A stretch of 64,000 nucleotides of DNA, taken from assembly GCF_018130505.1 (NCBI RefSeq), contig NZ_JAFCKH010000006.1, positions 372,001 through 436,000 on the forward strand. The letters are read 5' to 3'. Each line of letters starts with the position of its first letter. Within the stretch, counting starts at the first letter, position 1. Shown in pieces: positions 28,839 to 37,450 of the stretch. The DNA is from Bradyrhizobium tropiciagri. Lineage in GTDB: Bacteria; Pseudomonadota; Alphaproteobacteria; Rhizobiales; Xanthobacteraceae. The position numbers were made by a program, and so were the translations under genes. Under the pieces are notes generated by a model. That model was given only the letters and a program-made list of their open reading frames with translations. It ran no database searches and had not been told where the DNA came from.

Positions 28839-29831
28839 CTACTCAACGACCCGGTCTGCTCGCTGCAAGATGCTTGCGGGTACGGTGATTCCAACAGCTT
28901 TTGCTACCCGCTGATTTACGATCAACGTTCGCTTTCTCATGATTTCAATTGGCAACTCGGCGGGCCTTGTCCCCTTGAGAACTCTATCCGCAATGATTGA
29001 CATTCTGGGAAATGTGTCGATCACGCTGGTACCATAGGCGAACAGCCCGCCCGCGGCTCCCTGGCTCCCGGGAAACACGGTCAGCAACTTTCTCGCAGCG
29101 GCAATCTCCGCGATGCGCTTTGCATGCGGGAAAACAACCGGCGCTTCGACGATCACGATCGCCTGTACATCGTGCTTCATGATCTCCGCAAAGGCCTCAT
29201 CCAGTTTCGCTTCGGCGGTCGGGCCTTTGATCCTCACGACGAAAGGCTCGAACCCAACTGCAATTGCTGCTGCGCGATTTTCCCTCTCGATCGGGACGAA
29301 CCCACTCGCATCGGCGCCGGGCAGCGTGTCGTCGCTCAGAATCGCCACCCGTGAGATGCTCGGCAATGCCTCCTTGAGGAGTTCAAATTGCTTCGCGGCT
29401 TGCTGCGTGTCGAGGCTGGTAATTCCCGTGGCATTGCCGCCGGGACGACTCATGTCACGAGCAAGACCGAGCGCGATCGGATCAGTGACAATAGTAAACA
29501 CGATCGGGGTCGTGCTGGTTGCCTTTTGCGCAGCAGCGGTTGCCACCCCGCCGTAGGTCATGATCAGGTCGAGTTCAAGACGAGCAAGCTCGTCAGCAAA
29601 ACCGGGATGACGGTCCAACTGCCCCTGAGCCCATCTCGGCTCGAAAGTAATGTCGCGACCTTCGACATATCCCAGATTTGCAAAATCTTCGCGGAGTTGA
29701 TCAAAGAAGACGGCAGCAGTCGTATTCGACATGATTCCAACCCGGAACTGCCGGTTCGGTTGCTGCGCGCTTGCATCTCCGCACGCGACCATAACAAGGA
29801 TTGACGCGATTATCCTCCAGCGCAATTTCAT
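28839..29831 (-). CDS. Orphan ABC transporter substrate-binding protein (ABC_sub_bind, PF04392-type)
   Basis: A 330-residue periplasmic binding protein. The ATG at 29829-29831 follows AGAGG; the signal peptide runs to about residue 24 (ACGDASAQQ). The mature part begins FRVGIMSNTTAAVFFDQLREDFANLGYVEG, the standard opening of this family, and includes TPIVFTIVTDPIALGLA and SRPGGNATG. No permease or ATPase gene is nearby, which is common for this family in Bradyrhizobium. The ligand is unknown. It lies between the two decayed copies of the small exported-protein gene. Confidence 0.88.
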   Translation of the reverse strand: MKLRWRIIASILVMVACGDASAQQPNRQFRVGIMSNTTAAVFFDQLREDFANLGYVEGRDITFEPRWAQGQLDRHPGFADELARLELDLIMTYGGVATAAAQKATSTTPIVFTIVTDPIALGLARDMSRPGGNATGITSLDTQQAAKQFELLKEALPSISRVAILSDDTLPGADASGFVPIERENRAAAIAVGFEPFVVRIKGPTAEAKLDEAFAEIMKHDVQAIVIVEAPVVFPHAKRIAEIAAARKLLTVFPGSQGAAGGLFAYGTSVIDTFPRMSIIADRVLKGTRPAELPIEIMRKRTLIVNQRVAKAVGITVPASILQRADRVVE

Positions 29832-29999
29832 GAATGCACCTCTGGCTGATGTTCGAGCCACCAGCATAGGAATATCGACACCAGAGGGCAACTTCATCGG
29901 ATGAATCTGGCTTCCGGTTGGCCCTTCAGCGACCTCGGGAGACGTCAGCTTTTCCGCCGCTGTTAGGGGTTGAGCGGACATCAGGCGGCCAACCTCTTA

Positions 30000-30651
30000 A
30001 TCGTCAGCCGAAACGTAGAGGCTTCCTGGCGTTTCCGCACGCCTTCTCCTTTAACGTGCTCGTAGTTTTGTGCACGCCTATGAGCTCCTGAGTAAGCCGG
30101 TGGGAAAAGCCACACTTCTTTGAATTGGCTACGACAAAGCCGATTATCCTAAGTTCGGCTTCTTCATAACTTGCAATTGACCGGCAAAGCTCCTCTGGGG
30201 CGACCGTCTGCTGCCTTGCCCTCCTGATGGGCTCCGCCTTTTCGTCTACTTCATTCTTCAAAGCCGAGTACTGCTGCTTGCACGCGCTGATCGTCTGCTC
30301 AGTAGGTGCGGCGGCATCGGATGCGCTCAGTTTTGGTGCGTGCCGTCAAGCGCGTCGAGCATAGTGAGAGGACGAACGCCAAGACAGCGGCGAACATCGC
30401 TCGTTTGGGTCGGGCCAAGTGATCCAACTCCCTTGCTGACTTTCGTCCGGTGATAGTGCACTCCATTTGTCTGAAGCCAATCAAAATCAACCAAAGATAA
30501 ACAGCTAACGACCGGACACGCTGTAATTAAACTTGAAAATGTTTAGGATTGTGGCCTCACCGGTCCTAGGCTCAGAGTGCCGGCATGGCTGCGTTCGGGA
30601 GGATAGCCGACCGGGCCGCGATGGTCGGCTTTTGACCCATTGCGGACATCC
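30000..30651. repeat. Duplicated segment, copy 2 (direct repeat of 26711-27274)
   Basis: Same orientation as copy 1. It keeps the 92-base middle that copy 1 lost, but has one extra T at 30341. Both copies end at a TCGGCTTTTGACCC motif. Confidence 0.88.
30004..30466 (-). pseudogene. Small exported protein, copy 2, broken by one-base insertion
   Basis: The signal-peptide part (FAAVLAFVLSLCSTRLTA) reads from the ATG at 30464-30466, but an extra base at 30341 shifts the frame right after the signal peptide. Removing it gives APKLSASDAAAPTEQTISACKQQYSALKNEVDEKAEP and on to CGNARKPLRFG, stop at 30004-30006, about 153 residues in all. The two copies carry different lesions, so each can be used to rebuild the other. 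Confidence 0.75.
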
Positions 30652-30704
30652 AACGATTACCGTGGCCCGGCCCATGCAGCACAAGCTCCAGTCTGGAGAA
30701 CCAG

Positions 30705-31472
30705 TTAAACGCGTCGCGTGAAGGCTCCGTCAACAACCAGATTCAATCCGGTGACATAGCTCGCAGCCGGGCTCGCCGTGAACGCGACGACGTTTGCGAT
30801 TTCATCGGGATGCGCCATCCGCCCCATTGGAATCATCTTTACCGCATTTTGGAAGCGTTCAGGTTCCTGCTTCTTGATCTGATCCCAAGCACCACCGTCG
30901 AAGAATGTCGAACCAGGGCTGATGACGTTGGCGCGTATCCCCTTGGGTGCGACAGTTCGGGCCAATGACTTGATGTAGAAGTGCAGCGCTGCCTTGATGG
31001 CTCCGTAAGATACCATCGTATAGGAGTTGAGTTCGGAATCTTCCACTCCCCCAATCGAACCGATAGCCACTATGCTGCCTGACCGCGATTGCTCAATATG
31101 CGGCATAGCGGCCTCGACAGCCGTCACCGTGTGGATCAAATCGACATCCAATGCGGCGTGAAACGCTTCACTACTCAGGCCGAAAGATAGAGCGCTGGCA
31201 TTTGCCACCAAAATGTCGATACCGCCAAGTGCCGCTGCCGCGCCTTCGACCCAATCCCGAAGCGCTGTAGTGTCCCTCACGTCTACGGCGTCTCCCCACG
31301 CCGTTACACCTTTGGACTCCAACTCCTTGACTGTATCCTCGACGGTTTCTGCGTTGCGCGCACAAATCGCGACGTTAGCTCCCTCCGCTGCAAGGCGTTC
31401 GGCAATGGCACGCCCGATTCCCCGACTTGCGCCGGTCACAAGTGCTTTTTTTCCGGCAAGTTGAAGGTCCAT
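30705..31472 (-). CDS. Short-chain dehydrogenase/reductase (SDR)
   Basis: A 255-residue classical SDR. The cofactor motif TGASRGIG is at 13-20, the ANAS variant of NNAG at 90-93, the catalytic Ser near 139 (AIGSIGG) and Y156-x3-K160 (YGAIK). The basic R17 and R39 favour NADP(H). GLNLVVDGAF at the C-terminus is typical. It stands alone in the repeat-rich stretch. The substrate is unknown. Confidence 0.92.
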   Translation of the reverse strand: MDLQLAGKKALVTGASRGIGRAIAERLAAEGANVAICARNAETVEDTVKELESKGVTAWGDAVDVRDTTALRDWVEGAAAALGGIDILVANASALSFGLSSEAFHAALDVDLIHTVTAVEAAMPHIEQSRSGSIVAIGSIGGVEDSELNSYTMVSYGAIKAALHFYIKSLARTVAPKGIRANVISPGSTFFDGGAWDQIKKQEPERFQNAVKMIPMGRMAHPDEIANVVAFTASPAASYVTGLNLVVDGAFTRRV

Positions 31473-31765
31473 TTCGTCGGCTCCATCTGCCCGGTTTTTG
31501 CGTTTTAGGAAGACACGCCTACCGGAGAGTAACGCTGCTAGTTGGGCTGAGACAATGGTCGTCTGAGCTTACTTCTTGGCGCCCGCTTGTGGCCCGTAGC
31601 CGACGTTTTCTCAAAACGCCACACTGTCCGCTGCCAGGAGGGAAGCCGACCAGCTCAAGCGGACGCCGTGGTCGGCTTGTGACCCACATCGGACGTCAAC
31701 ATCTGCGCCACGACGCCTCTAGCCCTAAGTACGCCGACCGTCCCCCCGCTGCCGGACATCGGCAT

Positions 31766-32005
31766 TCATTCGCCATATAGGACGTCTCGCGGATCGTAAC
31801 CTCGATGCGCAGCGAGGTAGTCGATCTCACTGCGCGTAATAGCGATATCCATTAGCTCCCTGTCACTCAGGTTGCACAGGTCGGCCAGCAATGTCTGCCG
31901 TTTGCGCCACTCCTGAAATGCATTCCAATATGGTTCGAGAGGACTGTAGACCTGCCGCCTTGCGGTGAGCGGTCCGAGCTTGGTGGTCCCGCGGATCGTG
32001 CTCAT
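31766..32005 (-). CDS. DUF1127 family small protein
   Basis: A 79-residue protein whose second half is a DUF1127 (YjiS-like) domain: WRKRQTLLADLCNLSDRELMDIAITRSEIDYLA. Small DUF1127 proteins in alphaproteobacteria are linked to RNA turnover and phosphate or carbon regulation, but this one is longer and untested. It diverges from the winged-helix regulator, with 144 bases between the two starts. Confidence 0.85.
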   Translation of the reverse strand: MSTIRGTTKLGPLTARRQVYSPLEPYWNAFQEWRKRQTLLADLCNLSDRELMDIAITRSEIDYLAAHRGYDPRDVLYGE

Positions 32006-32149
32006 GTGGGTGTGTCCTGTCTGGACTGTTCACAAGGCAGAAGTTGCCGCAAGATGCGCTGCGCGCTTAACCGGTGGGTTACATTTTTCTTACCGACGGC
32101 TTACTCTCCATGCGCTGGTATAGAGGTGCCCCCGGGAAGGAATGGCAGG

Positions 32150-33703
32150 TTGCGCTATCTTTTCGAGGAATACACATTCGACACCGACCGGCGCGAGCTG
32201 CATCGGGGGACCGATGCGGTGTCGGTCACGCCACAGGTTTTTGACCTGCTCGATTACCTGATCCGCAACAGGGAAAGGGTCGTCAGCAAGGACGACCTGA
32301 TCGACGCCATCTGGAATGGGCGCAGCGTATCTGACGCGGCGCTGACGACCCGCCTGAATGCTGCCCGGGGTGCGATCGGCGATTCCGGCGAGGAACAGCG
32401 CTTCATCAAGACATTACCGCGCAAGGGCTTCCGCTTCGTCGGCCAGGTGCGGGAGGCGCAAGAGGTTGCGAGCCCAGATCCGGGCGATACGCCCGAGAGC
32501 GCCCCAGCACTTCCCGACAAGCCCTCCATCGCCGTGCTGCCGTTCGCCAACATGTCCGGCGATCCCGATCAGGAGTATTTCGCGGACGGGATGGTCGAGG
32601 AGATCACGACCGCGCTTTCGCGGTTCAAATGGTTGTTCGTGATCGCGCGCAATTCGAGTTTCACCTTCAAGGGCAAAGCCGTCGACATCAAGGAAGTCGG
32701 ACGCAGGCTTGGCGTGCGCTATGTTCTTCAGGGGGCGGTGCGCAATGCGTCGGGGAAAGTTCGCATCACGGGCCAGTTGATTGAAGCGGCTACGGGCGCA
32801 CACATTTGGGCGGACAAATTCGAGCGCGACATGACTGACATTTTCGCGCTGCAAGACGACGTCACGCTCGCCGTTGTCACAGCTATTCGGCCAAGGTTGT
32901 TACAAGCAGAGATCGCACTGGCGAGGCGGCGGCGACCAGAAGACCTTACCGCGTATGACCTTTATCTCCGGGCCACACAGCAAGCCGTCCGATCGACCCG
33001 CGAAGGTTTGACCGAGGCGCTCCGCCTGCTCCAGCGTGCCTTTGAGCTTGACCCTCGGTTCGCCGCTGCCGCTGGTCTGGCAGGTGCTTGTCACGCGGAA
33101 AATGTGGTGAGGGGCTATGCCATCGAGCCCCAATTCGAACGCAGGGAAGCCGTTCGGCTCATGCGCGCGGCATTGAACCTCGACGATGGCGATCCAGACA
33201 CGTTGGCAACCGCTGCGTTGGTCTCGGCACTTCTGGTCGGCGATTGTGAGACTGAGATCGAGATGTCCGACCGGTCGGTTGCTCTCAACCCGAATTCATT
33301 TCGCACATGGAACTGCAGAGGTTGGGTCTACAAGGTTGCAGGCCTGCCAGAAGAAGCGATCCGCAGCTTTGAGCGTGCCGTGCGGATGAGTCCGTTAGAT
33401 CTGGAGCAATACACAGCCTTAACCGGGATGGGATTTGCCCTTATCGAGCTTCGTCGCTTTGACGAGGCCGTCCGGGCAGGGAGGAAGGCCCAGCGTCAGA
33501 ACTCTTCCTATCCGGGACCATACCGCTGCCTCGCGTCAGCTTTCGCCCATCTCGGACGCGACGCTGAAGCCCATGAGGCGGCGGCCCGCATGCTTGAGAT
33601 CGACCCCGCCTTCACGATATCGGCGTGGATCGCTCGGAGCCAGCTATCAATAAATGCGAAGCTGATGATTGATGGTTTGCGGAAAGCGGGGCTGCCCGAG
33701 TAG
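32150..33703 (+). CDS. Winged-helix/TolB-like/TPR regulator (CadC- or adenylate-cyclase-associated type)
   Basis: A 517-residue protein. I chose the TTG at 32150, which follows GGAAGGA by eight bases and gives the family start LRYLFEEYTFDTDRRELHRG; the frame is open to 32006. Residues 1-100 form an OmpR/CadC winged helix. About 130-270 match the TolB-like N-terminal domain of such proteins (PSIAVLPFANMSGDPDQEYFADG). TPR-like helices fill about 300-510. It probably senses or scaffolds in the cytosol and binds DNA; the target is unknown. No transmembrane segment is seen. Confidence 0.85.
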   Translation: MRYLFEEYTFDTDRRELHRGTDAVSVTPQVFDLLDYLIRNRERVVSKDDLIDAIWNGRSVSDAALTTRLNAARGAIGDSGEEQRFIKTLPRKGFRFVGQVREAQEVASPDPGDTPESAPALPDKPSIAVLPFANMSGDPDQEYFADGMVEEITTALSRFKWLFVIARNSSFTFKGKAVDIKEVGRRLGVRYVLQGAVRNASGKVRITGQLIEAATGAHIWADKFERDMTDIFALQDDVTLAVVTAIRPRLLQAEIALARRRRPEDLTAYDLYLRATQQAVRSTREGLTEALRLLQRAFELDPRFAAAAGLAGACHAENVVRGYAIEPQFERREAVRLMRAALNLDDGDPDTLATAALVSALLVGDCETEIEMSDRSVALNPNSFRTWNCRGWVYKVAGLPEEAIRSFERAVRMSPLDLEQYTALTGMGFALIELRRFDEAVRAGRKAQRQNSSYPGPYRCLASAFAHLGRDAEAHEAAARMLEIDPAFTISAWIARSQLSINAKLMIDGLRKAGLPE

Positions 33704-33929
33704 CTCTCCAACGTCCACGGAGTGACCGAATGCGACGCTCTTCTGCGGCGCATGACTCCACAATTGGCCTTTCTCGGACCTCATCGCACGGTCTGCGGGT
33801 GTCTGCTCACAGAGGACTAGCGGACTTCGGCGGAAATGCCGCCGACTTCCGAGTGTGACCCAAAACAGACATCTTGTTCTGAGACCGTGTCGCCACGCCC
33901 TGAGTGGTGTTGCGGGTTATCAGCCATGG

Positions 33930-34316
33930 ATGGCCTTTATGAGGTATTTGACGCAGGCAATACTCGCGCTTTCGGTTACTGTCGTTGCGAGCAAGGCGAT
34001 GGCATGGGAATACGAGATTTTCGCTCCCATCGCGGGCGAGTATACCGTTGTTGAACGCTTCGATCACAAGAACAGACAACTCTATCGCTGCGTCGCATCC
34101 ATCGACATAGATGCTAACAAGGTCAGCGCTCGATGCACCGAGACGGCTGGGCTTCCGATTTGGAAATCGGCTGCCGGCGGACCCAACTTGCAAAAGGCGA
34201 TGTCAAATACGTTCAGTAGCGTACCCCTCGGCTTTTGGCAGATTGACCACACCACCGGAAGGACCGAGTTTTGCGTCTTTGGTTCGGCTCGGTGTAGCGA
34301 CGCAACCCCGAAATAG
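33930..34316 (+). CDS. Hypothetical exported protein
   Basis: A 128-residue protein from ATG at 33930 (an ATG at 33939 is also possible). The signal peptide MRYLTQAILALSVTVVASKAMA is clear. The mature part includes YEIFAPIAGEYTVVERFDHKNRQLYRC and has four Cys, possibly two disulfides. I do not recognise the family. A degenerate copy of the TCGGCTT...GACCC repeat lies upstream. Confidence 0.6.
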   Translation: MAFMRYLTQAILALSVTVVASKAMAWEYEIFAPIAGEYTVVERFDHKNRQLYRCVASIDIDANKVSARCTETAGLPIWKSAAGGPNLQKAMSNTFSSVPLGFWQIDHTTGRTEFCVFGSARCSDATPK

Positions 34317-34681
34317 ATGGATGCGTCGTCCCATAAAGCAACTTGCGAGTGACCTCACTCAACGTCGATGTCGGCTTCTGGCCCATCGCGACATTTGTTG
34401 CGGTTGCGCAAAAGAGGTCGGTATCGGATCGAAGCGGACTTCGTCACCGGTCTATAAGTGCACGGCCTGGAGCGGGATCACAATTTCGGAATATTGGAAG
34501 AATACCCCTGAGTTGCCCGACGTGTCAAGTTGCCTGGTCGGGCGCCGCCTGCTGCCGGCTACTGTGCATGGGGTTGTTTTCGCCATTTTGGCAATGTCGA
34601 GCAGGGGCGGCAGTTGCGCGGCGGTCTTCCCCCGCGACAAACGCGGTACGCGTTTGCGCGGAGGCCATGAGCAAACAAAGG
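34317..34681. other. Intergenic stretch without a gene
   Basis: It holds one copy of the TCGGCTTCTG repeat (34370-34396). The rest shows no start signals, no strong hairpin and no family-like coding pattern. Confidence 0.4.
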
Positions 34682-35650
34682 TCAGGCGAAGCCGTACAGC
34701 CGCGCCGGATTGTCGACCAGGATAGTCTTGCGGATCGCGGCATCCGGCGCCCACACCGGAAGCTGGTTGAGCAGGCGGCCGTCGTCGATCTGGAACAGCG
34801 GCGTCACATCGCTGATCTGCTTGCCGGCCGGCGTCACCGAATCGGGGTGCGGCCAGTCGGTGCCCCAGACGATGCGCTCGGCATTGGCCGCGATCAGCGC
34901 CTTCGCCAGCGGCGCGGCGTCCGGATAATCAGGCCCGAGCTTGGAGGCGCGGTAGGCGCCGGAGATCTTGACGTAGGCCTTGCCGGACTTGACCAGCTCG
35001 AGCAGGTCGGCAAATCCGGGTTGATCGACGCCCTGCGCGGCGACGGCGCCGCCGAAATGGTCGAACACCACGGGGATGGGCGAGGCCGCGACCTGGTCCT
35101 TGATCGCGGTGATCATCGCAAGGCTGGTGAACAGCTGCACATGCCAGCCGCGCGCCTTCATCCGCTCGACCGCGGCCGCGAAGCGCTGCCGGCCGACATT
35201 GGGATCGTTGACGCCGCCGGTGGCAAGGTTGAGACGGATGCCGCGGAAGCCGGCCTTGTGCATGGCATCGAGGTCGCCCTCGCTGGTCTTGTCGTCGATC
35301 ACGGCCACCCCGCGCGCGGTGGCGCCGCGGGCGGTCATGCCGAACAGCGAGGACGAGTTGTCCGGGCCGTAGACGCTCGGGGTGACGATCACCACGCGCT
35401 CGATCTTCAGCGCCTTGTGCAGCGCGCTCATCTCCTCCGGCGAAGCCAGCTCCGGCGTATAGACGCGGCCGGCGAAGAACGGGAATTTCGCGGGATCGCC
35501 ATGGATGTGGGTATGGCAGTCACACGCGCCGGCAGGCACGTCGAAACTGACCGGGGTCGATGGTTGCGCTGCCTTGGAAAATGCGTTGCTGCTGCTCATG
35601 CTCACTCCCGTCGCGATGGAAGCCAGCATCATACTGCGTCGCGTCAGCAT
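34682..35650 (-). CDS. Exported amidohydrolase-2 family metal-dependent hydrolase
   Basis: A 322-residue TIM-barrel hydrolase. The N-terminus LTRRSMMLASIATG is a twin-arginine-like signal. CDCHTHIHG near residue 43 supplies the first metal ligands, FDHFGG near 197 and WGTDWPHPD near 268 the others. It resembles 2-pyrone-4,6-dicarboxylate lactonase and other PF04909 proteins. A periplasmic location would be unusual for the lactonases, so the substrate is open. It stands upstream of nothing on its strand. Confidence 0.88.
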   Translation of the reverse strand: MLTRRSMMLASIATGVSMSSSNAFSKAAQPSTPVSFDVPAGACDCHTHIHGDPAKFPFFAGRVYTPELASPEEMSALHKALKIERVVIVTPSVYGPDNSSSLFGMTARGATARGVAVIDDKTSEGDLDAMHKAGFRGIRLNLATGGVNDPNVGRQRFAAAVERMKARGWHVQLFTSLAMITAIKDQVAASPIPVVFDHFGGAVAAQGVDQPGFADLLELVKSGKAYVKISGAYRASKLGPDYPDAAPLAKALIAANAERIVWGTDWPHPDSVTPAGKQISDVTPLFQIDDGRLLNQLPVWAPDAAIRKTILVDNPARLYGFA

Positions 35651-35791
35651 TGGACGTCTCCCTGCGTGCTCGTCTGTTATGCGCGTGGCTCGCGCGCCGG
35701 CGTTATGGCCAGCCGGCGGGCAGGGAGGTTATCGGCGGATCGCGCTTGCGGGAAGGGGCACTTGCTCGCGGAGCGAGTGGTTCCAAAAGGT

Positions 35792-37210
35792 CTATTGTCC
35801 CGACGGCGTGCGCAGGCCGTGCCAGGCGTCGCGCACCTGATGGTAGTGCACTTCGGGCAGGTAGTCCGGCGTCTTCAGGTTCAGCGTCTTGACGTCGAGC
35901 CGTCCGCTCGCGCTCAGCAGCGTGTAGGAGGCGATCACGCGGTCGCGCTGCGCGCCGATCAGCCGCGCCCGGGCCGAGATCAGATCCTGCTGCGCGTTGA
36001 GCACGTCGACCGTGGTGCGCTGGCCGCCGGCGGCTTCCTTCTGCACGCCGGCGAGCGCGACCTCGGCCGCCTTGACCTCGGATTCGGAGGCCGAGACCGC
36101 GATCTTGGCGCCCTCATTGGCGACCCAGGCGCTGACCACGGCGGTCTTGGCCTGGTTGCGGACCTGGTCGAGCACCAGCCGGCTCTGCGCCGCGACTTCC
36201 TTGGCCTGCCGGGTCTGCGATGCCGCGGTGCCGCCGTCATAGATCGGTTGGGTGACCTGGCCGATCACCGACGCCTGATCGGTCCCGAAGCTGCCGAGCG
36301 TGGTGTCGGTGTCGCGGCTGCGGCTGACGCTGCCCTGCACCGAGACGTTCGGCAGCAGGCTGCCTTCGGCGACGCGGATCGTGGTCGAGGCGACATCGAC
36401 GTCAAAGCCTGCCGCCATCACCGCCGGATGCTCGCGCAGCGCGAGGCCGATCGCATCCTCGCGGCTGCGCGGCAGCAGCCGGTCGATGGTCTCCGCGGCA
36501 CGCAGTTGCGAGGGCGAATTGCCGACCACCTGCGCGTAGGTCGCCTGGCTGATCGCGAGGTTGACCTCGGCGGCGTTGAGGTCGGATCGGCCGCGGTTGA
36601 GGCGGGCCTCGGCCTGGGCGGTATCGGTCGGCGTCACGTCGCCGGCGTTGAGGCGCCGCTCGGTGATCGACTGCGTCTCCTTCAGGAAGGCGACGTTGGC
36701 GCGCTGGGCGTCGACCAGCGTCTGGTTGGCCAGCACGTTGGTATAGGCGGTGACGGCATCGAGCAGCACGCCCTGGCCGACATTGCGCAGCGCCTCGCGG
36801 CCGGAGCTCACCTGCAACTCGGCGACCCGCACGCTGTTGGCGGTCTTGAAGCCGTTGAACAGGGTCTGCGTCACCGTGACCCCGATCTGCCAGGGCTTCA
36901 GCGTCGCACTCTGGATGACATTGCCGGGCAGCTGGTCGCGGACCTGCTGCAGGCCGACGGAAAGTCCGGCGCTGATCTGCGGCCGGTAGCCGGCCAGCGC
37001 CTGCGGCACGTTCTCGTCGGTGGCACGCTGGCGTGCCCGTTCGGCATTGAGCGCCGGATTGCTCTGGTACGCCTTGACCAGCGCTTCCGGCAGGCTCTCG
37101 GCGCGCGCGCCGGGGCTCGCCAGCAGCGCCCATGTCAGGGCAACAAGGCAGATGCCCGACAAAAGCACGCGCTTCCCGACCCGACCAACCCTGGCGGTAC
37201 GCTCAACCAT
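35792..37210 (-). CDS. tolC: TolC-family outer-membrane efflux channel
   Basis: A 472-residue TolC-type protein from the ATG at 37208-37210 (GGGAT upstream); a TTG four codons earlier is less likely. A signal peptide ends near ARAESLPEAL. Two internally related halves rich in Ala/Gln helices follow, with NPALNAERAR near 45 and QTLFNGFKTANSV near 110 as landmarks, and GQRTTVDVLNAQQDLISARARL near 400 in the second repeat. It forms the outer-membrane tunnel for type I secretion and RND pumps. The RND pair at 21.7-26.1 kb and the RTX protein at 49.6 kb both lack their own channel gene and may use this one. Confidence 0.93.
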   Translation of the reverse strand: MVERTARVGRVGKRVLLSGICLVALTWALLASPGARAESLPEALVKAYQSNPALNAERARQRATDENVPQALAGYRPQISAGLSVGLQQVRDQLPGNVIQSATLKPWQIGVTVTQTLFNGFKTANSVRVAELQVSSGREALRNVGQGVLLDAVTAYTNVLANQTLVDAQRANVAFLKETQSITERRLNAGDVTPTDTAQAEARLNRGRSDLNAAEVNLAISQATYAQVVGNSPSQLRAAETIDRLLPRSREDAIGLALREHPAVMAAGFDVDVASTTIRVAEGSLLPNVSVQGSVSRSRDTDTTLGSFGTDQASVIGQVTQPIYDGGTAASQTRQAKEVAAQSRLVLDQVRNQAKTAVVSAWVANEGAKIAVSASESEVKAAEVALAGVQKEAAGGQRTTVDVLNAQQDLISARARLIGAQRDRVIASYTLLSASGRLDVKTLNLKTPDYLPEVHYHQVRDAWHGLRTPSGQ

Positions 37211-37450
37211 GTGATCCCGCAAACCAAACTCCGGCAGTCCGCCCCCGCCGACGCCCTCGACACATCTACCTGTTTAGGGGCCGGTGCCGCCACAGACAAA
37301 CCGCCGCGCGACATCTGCACATCATTTCCGTTCTTGTCTGTTGCCGGTTCGTCACAGGCGAGGCTGAATGTCATATGAAGTATAGACTCAAACCGCCGCC
37401 CGCCGATTCCGCGGCGAGAGTTATCCACCGACTGTCCGGACCGATCGCGA

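Larger units (their letters stand above)
26101..34396. repeat. Family of about ten short dispersed repeats, core TCGGCTTNTGACCC-N4-CGGAC
   Basis: Copies, all reading on the plus strand, start near 26101, 26674 (degenerate), 27251, 28678 (degenerate), 28794, 30624, 31581 (degenerate), 31671, 33842 (degenerate) and 34370. The best ones (27251, 28794, 30624, 31671) share GTCGGCTTNTGACCC, four or five variable bases, then GGAC or AGAC. They occur only between genes or at gene ends in this stretch and not in the rest of the window. Confidence 0.75.

Noticed and set aside
34343-37378. 1011-codon open frame on the plus strand
   Set aside because: Antisense to the amidohydrolase and tolC genes, which have clear signatures; long only because of GC bias.
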